From: Lichenostomus cassidix
Taxonomy: Eukaryota; Chordata; Aves; Passeriformes; Meliphagidae
NCBI GenBank assembly: GCA_008360975.2
Contig: CM039198.1
Location: 10,002,547 to 10,066,546, forward strand
Length of the DNA stretch: 64,000 bases
Direction of reading: 5' to 3'
Part shown: piece by piece, positions 53,901 to 62,900 of the stretch
Layout of the letters: each line of letters opens with the position of its first letter
Numbering within the stretch: the first letter of the stretch is position 1
Notes under the pieces: model-generated
What the model saw: only the letters and a program-made list of their open reading frames with translations
Databases searched by the model: none
What the model was told of the DNA's origin: nothing
Translations under genes and position numbers: made by a program

Positions 53901-56900
53901 TTGGCAGGGCATTGTCTGTTCCCCTGGGCTGAGCTTACACCTGCTCTTTGTAGTGCTGTTGAGTGCCCGTGGATTTTAATCCCCTGCTTGTTTTGTCCTG
54001 GCTGTGTAAAGCCCTGAAGCTCCTGTTTGTGTGTGTGTATCCAGCACACAAAGGCTGATTTCTGTGCAGAAGGTCACAGCCATATCTGTCATCAGCAGAG
54101 CCCACTTCAATTTCCTGCAGCCCCCGAAGACGCGGCGCTGAACAAGGAGCTGCCGCTGGGTTTGTCACATGAAGGGATTATGTGCTCGTGTGAGGCTGGA
54201 TTTACAGCTGTGCCTTTGTCCTGCTGAGAGCAGTCCCACAGTGCCAGGCAGCAGGGGATGCTGATGGATGGAGGGCATGTGGAGAGTCCTGAAAAACTGC
54301 TCTCTGCATGGAGCCGATGCCAAATGCCAATAGCTTCAGTTTATAGATTGCAGATTGTGCTCTCCCTTCTGGTATCAAAATGGGTATCACCAAAACAAGA
54401 GTCTGGTTTCCCCTCCTGTGAGTATTTTTGTATAGGTAAAGATGTGCCCCAGGAGCTCTAAGTGAACCTTTATGAGCCTGAGATCAGGCCGTGAATGCCT
54501 CTGTGGTCTGCCCAGAGTCTAAGTAAAGTCACTGCAATGGGGATTTTAGCAGGAGATTTTCTGTCTGCAAGTGATAGCCTGTGTGAGCTTCCCCTGTGCA
54601 AGTGCTGGTGAGGGATCCTGTGTGTGAGCAGTGTGTGAGGAGCTGCCACCATGGCCATGGTGGCCTCCTGGCTGCCAGCTCAAGGGGACGTCCCTTCTCA
54701 AGCTCATCTGACATGGCATTTAAAGCCCCTTGAGCCTCGGAGCTCTGCCAAGGGCTGGACCTGTCAGCAGATCTCAACTGCAATCTTTCTGGGGTGAAAA
54801 ATGATGTTAGGAAGAAATCCTTCCCTGTGAGGTTGTGAGGCCCTGGCACAGGGTGCCCAGGCTGTCCCTGGATCCCTGGCAGTGTCCAAGGCCAGGTTGG
54901 ACACTGGGGCTTGGAGCAGCCTGGGATAGTAGAAGGTGTCCCTACCGTGGCAGGGAGTGGAATGGGATGATATTTAAGGTCCCTTCCAACCTAAACCATA
55001 CCATGGGTTTGTGATTCCTGCCACGAGCCCATAGGACTAATGGTTGCAGAGCAGGTGCTGCTGCTGGCTGGAGGGGCAGGGAGGGCCAGGGAGAGCAGGA
55101 GGCTTGGGGAGTTCCTGGTGCTCAGTCCTCCTCCAAACCACCCTGAGCCTGGGTTTGCTGGTGACAAGCTTGAGAAGCTCAAGTGTGGCTGAACTGAAGG
55201 CCTTGTGATCTCCCCAGCAAGGCACAGCACAGCTCTGTTCAGGGGATGTGACATCAGAGCTCATGTCCAAAGCTGATGGCTTTGGTTTTACAATGACAAA
55301 GCTCCCTGCAAGCACCTGATGTGTGATGGGGATCCTGATCTATATGAAATCATCTCAAGAAACCCAAAATATGCTTCCTCCTACTTCCCACTGGATCCTG
55401 CCCAGAGCAGTGTCCATGTGGCCTTGGTCCCTCTGGGAGCAGGGGTGGGACAGCTCCTGGAGCAGTGCATACTGCTGGAGCTGGGCTCAAGGACTGGGCT
55501 CCTCACAAGCACAGGGAGCAGCAGGCTCTTGCCAGCAGCTGGAAATGTTCCTTCCCTGCACTGCCAGGACAATGCCTGACAGCCAGGCCCTCCCTGCTCT
55601 CGGTCCTGCTGCAGTGTGACCCTGTGCTGAGCAGTGAGGAGCAGGCTGGGCAGCCCAGCTCCCATCTGTGTCTCTTCCCTGCAGGTGGATGAGCTTCAGG
55701 CCAAGCTGGCAGCCCAGGAGGTGGAGCTGAAGCAGAAGAACGAGGATGCTGACAAGCTGATCCAGGTGGTGGGGGTGGAGACGGAGAAGGTGAGCAGGAA
55801 GAAGGCGGTGGCCGACGAGGAGGAGCGGAAGGTGGCACTCATCACCCAGGAGGTCGAGCAGAAGCAGAAGGACTGTGAGGAGGACCTGGCCAAGGCTGAG
55901 CCTGCCCTGGTAGCTGCCCAGGCTGCTCTCAACACCCTCAACAGGGTAGGGTGAGGATTCCCATGGGAACTCAATGCTTTTCCCCTGCACTGGGGGAGAG
56001 GAGCTGTGTTATCTGATGGCCCAAGTTTTGGGCATTGTTTGTTGCTCCTCCAGCTTCCTCTCTGCTTTTGCATAAGTGTTTTACAAAAAGAATGGATGTG
56101 GCACTCAGTGCCATGGTTTAGTTGATTAGGTGGTGTTAGGTCATAGGTTGGACTTGATGATCTCAAAGGTTCTTTTCCAACCTGGTTAATGCTGTGATTT
56201 TGTGATATGGGATTCCAGGTGGAACTCAGAGCACCCATGAGGCTGCACCATGTTCCCTTTCACTCACCACCACAGAGAGGGGCAGACAAAGCTGATCCAA
56301 AGGAAGATGCCACTGGGAAAACTTGTAATCAGGAGATAAGCATTGCTCTGATTGCAGGAGATTGGTTTTGGGAAGATTTTTTTATACCTTGGAAGCTTTG
56401 TCCTTCAAGGGTATTCCAGGGGCTCCTGTTTGGAGTCTGAGAGTTGGAGATGTGCCTGAGAGATGGACCTGTAATTTATTCTGGTCTGCAGTTCATGCAG
56501 TGGTCTGGAGCAGCAGCCTGCACTGCATGCAGCTGGAAAACCACAGCTATTCCCATGATCACAACAGGGCATCAACCCATGGCTCAATCATAGCCCTGCT
56601 GGGGGACAGGAAAGCAATTCAGAGTAATCTAGGATGGGCTTTCTGTTGGATTAGTTTTTGGGAGGGAGGTAGTTTTGCTGCAGACATGTGTGCTCTGGCT
56701 TTTCTTCATGGGAGGGAAATGACTGTGCAGAAGGAAAAAAATTATCTCTCCATTAGTTCCAGTTTTGTGCTGGAGCTGTAGAATCTCTCATTAGGCAAAG
56801 AAGGGGGCAATGCTGGGATTTTCTCCAGGGAACTGTAAAGCAGCAGTAGCAGAGCAGTGGAAGCCATGGTCTCCTTTACCTTCTGATTGGAAATGTGTCA

Positions 56901-59900
56901 GAGGGCCCGACCTGCTCACTGACATGAATAATCAACAATGTTTATATGTGTTTGTATAGTTTCTGCCCAATTATCTCAGTCGTCTTACTTGGACTGCAGT
57001 GTTATATGCAACATTAACGAGGAAAACAGTGAGAAAAGCTGTTGAGTAGAATCCAGTAAAAAATCCATATAGTCAGTGAGGATGTGGATATGTGGATATT
57101 TCTGTGGCAGTCACCTGCCAGTGCAAAAGAAGAGCAGCCATGGCCACTGGGACATGTCCAGGCTGTGTGGAGAGGGAGTGAGAGCAGCTGCCTTAGCACT
57201 AATCCCAGGGAAAGGAGCAGGGATGTGGGTCAGCAGCAGCCAGTGGCCCTCAGTGGGATGAGTTAACACATCCTCAAAGGCCACAAGCTCCTGCCACTGC
57301 TGTGTGACACTGGGCTGGCACCAGAGCTGGCACTCAGGCTGACTGGGCATCATGAGAAGACACCCAAGGTGCACACAGGTGAATGGGCCAGGGAGGTTTT
57401 GTTTCATTCCCAGCACCCCAAGGGCAGTAACCTGAGGGATTAGAGTCTCTGGCAGGTCAGAGATGTGCCTGGGGTTTGCAGCAGGGAGAGCTCGGGGCAG
57501 TGTGAGGAGGGAAGGAACATTGGGCAGCCGTAGCTGGATGTTTCCTTCAGAGAGATGGAGCCCTTGGGGCAAAGCCAGGCAGGGCTCAGTCAGGAGCTGT
57601 CACCCTCCCTCATGAGCATCCCAGCAGTTTCTCCCCCTGTGTATTCTCTCATGGCAATTGCCTGGGGCTGCCTGGTGGGTGGCTGGTGCAGTGGGGACAT
57701 GCTGCTGCTGCTGGGGACATGGCCATGCCATGGGAGATCACAGAACATGGGGTTGGGATCCACTGGGGTTCCCAGCCATCCCCTCCTCCCTGGCTGCTGG
57801 TGCAGAGCTCTGTGTGTTTGGGGAGGAACACCTGAGCCCTGCTGAACCCACACACCTTTTACCCATCACTGCTGCGACCAGAGCAGGTCCTGCTCATGGG
57901 GCAAGGGAGAAGGAACAAGGGTCTGGGATGGTTTTTGGTGTGCAAATTATTCCAGGAAGACTGGAAATCACAGAATCATGGAATAGCCTGAACTGGAAGG
58001 ATCCACAAGGATCATGGAGTCCAACCCCTGTCCCTGCACAGACATCCACAAACAATCTCCCCATGTGCATCCCTGGCAGAGCTGTCCAAATTCTCCTGGA
58101 GCTCTGGCAGCCTCAGGCTGTGCCCATTGCCTGGGGAGCCTGGGCAGTGCCAGCACCCTCTGGGGGAAGAACCTTTCCCTGATCTCCAGCCTGACCTGCC
58201 CTGGCACAGCTCCAGCCATGCCCTGAGGTATAAATACTTCCCTTGGTCAGCATCTGACCAGGTGAAGTGACCACACCATGTGCATGTCCTCCTCATCAGC
58301 TGCAACTTGAACCCACCTTGATTTCTGCTCCTGTGTTTGTGGTCAGAGGATTATCCTTCTGATGCTTTAACCTTTTGGTGCCTCCAGAACCCTCCATACC
58401 CACACTGCTCTCAGAAGAGCTGGCTCTGCTCAGCCTTGACAGGGTTAATTCTCTCTGTGTTCTTGGCAGTTTAAACTTTCCTTGTCCTTTTTTTTCCATG
58501 TGAGCCAAGAAGTGACCGTGGGCTGGCTCAGCCTGGCTTTGGCTGTGTGGGTGGGACCTGCTGCAGCCCTTCTGTCCCCTGCTGTAGTGCTAATGCCTTT
58601 TTGCAGGGGCTGGTGGTAGTGAGAGTGACTGAGGCAAACTGAGAAGCTATTTAAAGTGTTATGGAGAGATAAGTCTATACATATATGAGATAATTACATG
58701 TAGATGGAAGATTATTAAGGTGATTATTATATGGACCATGATGAGTAGCATGTGAGTTCCAGTGCAGAACACCTGCAAAACAAAAAACTGCAAAGCCAGA
58801 TGTGATAGCGAGTTTGAAAACTTGGGAAATCAGGGGATAGAGACAGGGTTAGAAACAAAAATGCCCTGTTGGCTCCTCCAGTGCAGTTTGGCTGCTTGCC
58901 CTGTGAGGGTGCCTGGGCTCCTCCTGCATTCCCTGAACCCTGAGGGCTGAAGGAATCAGAGGATGGCTTTGGCATTGTCACCTCCCCTTGGGTAGATGGG
59001 AGCATGAAGGGAAGCTCAGAATGCTGGTTTAGAGGGCCTGGGGGCTGTTTCTATAGGTTTCCTTCTTTATCCCAATCCTTTGAGAGGGCATAAAGCCTCC
59101 TGCTCCCCCAGGCAGCAGGGAAAAGGTGGGAGTGTGGGGAGGAGCAGTGTGCTGTGCTGGCCCCAGTGGGATGTCAGGAGCAGGGAATGGAGCAGGTGTG
59201 CTGCAAACATGCCGAGCAGTGATCTAAAGGCAGCACTGCTGGGGCCGAGAGGAGCCCAATTTATCAGATTGATGGCCTGAGAGCCTGACTCTATTAGTGG
59301 CAAAGTGAAGAGAAAGCCCATTCATTTTTATCTAACAACCTTGTTTTCCCCTTTTCAGACCAATCTGACGGAGCTGAGGTCCTTTGGGTCACCTCCTTCT
59401 GCTGTCAGCAATGTCACCGCAGCCGTGATGGTGCTGACAGCCCCGGGAGGGAAGATCCCCAAGGACAGGAGCTGGAAAGCAGCCAGGGTGGCCATGGCCA
59501 GGGTAGATGCCTTCCTGGACTCCTTGATCAACTTCAACAAGGAGAACATCCACGAGAACTGCCTCAAAGCCCTGCAGCCCTATTTGCAAGACCCCAAGTT
59601 CAACCCCGAGTTCGTGGCCACCAAGTCGTTGGCGGCGGCAGGGCTGTGCTCGTGGGTGCTGAACATCGAGCGCTTCCACCGCGTCTTCTGCCACGTGCAG
59701 CCCAAGAGGCAGGCTCTGCACAGGGCCAACGCCGAGCTGGCAGCTGCCCAGGACAAGCTGGCCTCTGCCAAGGCCAAAATCGCTGTGAGTACCCTTGGGG
59801 GGACCTGTCCTACTCATCCCTGCCTGGGGGAAATCCTCTCTTTTGGGGAGAGCTGCTGCTTGTCACTCAAGTTCTTAAGTGGGGAGTGGGAAGGCAAAGG

Positions 59901-62900
59901 TTTGGGGGATTGCAGGGTTTTCTCTCCCTTCTGCTGCACTGGCAGCCCAGAAATCCAGCCCTGTGCTGGGCTGAGCCCCCAGAGTGGGCAGTGGGGAGGG
60001 GAGGGGAGGGGAGGGGAGGGAGGATTCTGCCCCTGTGCTCAGGTGAGACCCAACCTGCAGAGCTGCCCCAGCACAGGAAAGAGCTGGAGCTGCTGGAGAG
60101 AGTCCAGAGGAGGCACCAGGATGATCCAAGGGCTGGAGCAGCTCTGCTGGGAGGAAAGGCTGGGAGAGCTGCGGGTGTTCACCTGGAGAGGAGAAGGATC
60201 CAGGGAGACCTCAGAGCTCCTTCCAGTGCCTAAAGGGGCTCCAGGAGAGCTGGAGAGGGACTGGGGACAAGGGATGGAGACACAGGACATGAGGGAATGG
60301 CTTCAAACTGAAAAAGGGGAAATTTAGGTTGGGTATATGGAAGAAATTCTTCCCTGTGAGGATGGTGAGGCCCTGGCCCAGGGTGCCCAGAGAAGCTGTG
60401 CTGCCCCTGGATCCCTGGCAGTGTCCAAGGCCAGGTTGGACACTGGGGCTTGGAGCAGCCTGGGACAGTGGAAGGTGTCCCTGCCATGGCAGGGGGTGGA
60501 ACTGAATGAGCTTTAGTGTCCCTTCCAACCCAAACTGTTCTGTGATTTTCTGACAGGATATTGCTGCTTTCTAAAATTCATCTGTCCAATCTTGCTTGCA
60601 CCTGGAGAGGAAGGCTAATTATGAATTATTATTCCTACCTAATTTTTTTAAGGTATTTTCCCTCTACTCCTGGTTGCTCAGAAAACTCATAACCTCAAGC
60701 CAGTTTATGTCCCAGTGTGCTGCACAGGGCAGGGCACAGGGACTGGAGGCTGATTCAGTGCTGGGAGCACAGAGCTGGGCTGGCTTCACACTCAGTGCCT
60801 GGTTTTGCAGGATGGCAACTGCTCTAACAGGAGCCTCATTTGTCACAGCACAGCTCCCTGGCAGCACGTCTTGGATGTTAGTTGGATTTTTGCTACTTTA
60901 AAAAAAAAAAAATCTCTGAATAGAAGAAATTACAGCGTGATTAAAAGTGTATTTCCACAGAGTGTAGAGTGAGGCCTTTATAATTTTCCTTCAGAAAATT
61001 ATCTCTATGTGAGAACACATCCTGCTTTATCCTGCTTTTCTCCCTGTTCCCTCCTGGCACAATACCTGCTAAGAACAGGGTGTGGGAAGCAGCTGCTCCA
61101 GAACCTGCCTGGTTTTGGGGTGCTTTGGCTGTGGGATCTCTTTGGGATCCCCTCTGTGGCTGGGCTGTTGGGCTGGAGCCACAGGGTCCCACTGAGTGAC
61201 CAAGGGCCAGCAGCTCCCTCTCCTCCCTCACCCAAGTGCTCTCCCCTTTCTACCAGCACATCACCCTGTTAGCAAACACATCACTCTTTTGATGTTTTCA
61301 AGGGCTTATCGTGCTTAAAATGCTTACTACACTTTTTAACTAAAAATACAGAAAAACGGTGCTGAGCTCTCAGGTCACCCCTTCCTGCTGCAGATGAAAG
61401 GAAGCACCTGAAGCAGGGATGGATTTAGAGGGCTTTGGTGTCTAATTCTCCCACCTCAGATGTGCAATACAGCGCTGAGGAACTTTTTTCATCCCTTTAT
61501 GCTGCTCTTCTCCAAAGCTTTTTATGCCTGAGCTTTTTAATTTTTTTAAAGGAGTGGGATTTTGTTAAAGAAAATTGCAGTCTTTGGGGAGATTACTGGT
61601 GCTCCTCTGGCATGCACTTACAAAACTGCCTGGTTTAGGGGCCTTTTCCTCCCTGCAGATGGGAATGATGCACGGGAGCGTGGGATGGATGTGGAGGTAT
61701 ATCCTTGCTTATCAAGCTGGGATATCTTGGATAGCTGCACTGCTGTGTGGTGATTCATACCTGCTCACAGCTGGGCCCCAAGCTGTTACATAGTCATTTT
61801 TATTAATAAATGAGAAAATTCAGATTGTCCAAAACGTTAAGTACCTTTTCTCCTCCTCTGCCTGCCTGGGAATTAAGTGCTCTGCACCTAGGTAGAAGTG
61901 AGAGGTGTGTTCAGAGCTGCACACAGCTGTATTTGTGTGTCACTGCAGTGTGCCTGGTGGGGCCCTGCAGGCCTGCTCTGTTCTCCAGACCAGATATGTG
62001 TATATATTCTATAGATACTCAATTATCAGATCATGCTTGTACAGTGGGATGTGATTTATATGAGCCTTTGTAGGCTCATAGATCCATATGCACACAGGGA
62101 CAGAAACTTTTTGTGTTATTGTTCCAAGGCCAGTCAAGGAGAGGCTGCTTTGTGTTTGCTGGTATCCAGGAGAGCTGCAGAGATTTCCAATATAATCCTT
62201 TTTCATTTTCGGGTTTGTTTCTAGTGTGTAGCTCAGTGTTAAAGTGATTTACAAGCAGTTTAGCCTTAAGCAGTCTTGCACTGGGTGCAGATAAAATCAA
62301 TTATTACTTCTCTTATCAGAAGTGAAATGCTCCAAGTGCTTGTGGGAGCTGTTGGTTTGGTTTAGATGGGAGTGTGAGCAGCTCTGTCCAAGCAAAGGGC
62401 TCTCCAGCTTCTTCTGCAGGTGCTTTGGCCTCTTGCTGCCCCTCCCAGCCCAGTGACCTGCCTGGGACATGGTGCCACCTCACTGGGGCTCCTGGCACAC
62501 TGCTCCTGCAGAGCAGAGCAATGTTATTGACTTATTTGTTGTATTCCTGCTGGACACAGTGGGAGGGTTTAGACTGCAGGTGGTTGAGGCAGAACTCCAG
62601 GAGCCCCCTGGGGATTTGAGCTCAACTTGGGGAATCAGCAGAGCCTTGAGGAGTGGTCAGAGTCAAGAGGCTGGAGCATCAGGAAATATCAGTTTGGGTT
62701 CCTCAGCTGCCTGCTCATTGCTCAGCCATAGCACTCATCATCAGGGCTCAGCCAGAAGCCCCAAATAAGTTCATTTTGTGTGTCCTTTGCCTCTGGCCTG
62801 TGCCAGGGGTGTGAGTTCCAAGCAGTGACCCAGCCCAGCCCAGCTGCTCTGTGCTGGCTCCTGATGCAAGGCTTGGCTGGATGAGCTGGGCTGGAGCTTG

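Noticed and set aside
59305..60327. 340-codon open frame starting with an ATG before exon 32
   Set aside because: Its middle is the real exon 32. The start lies in the intron before the acceptor, and the end reads through the donor into CR1 sequence.
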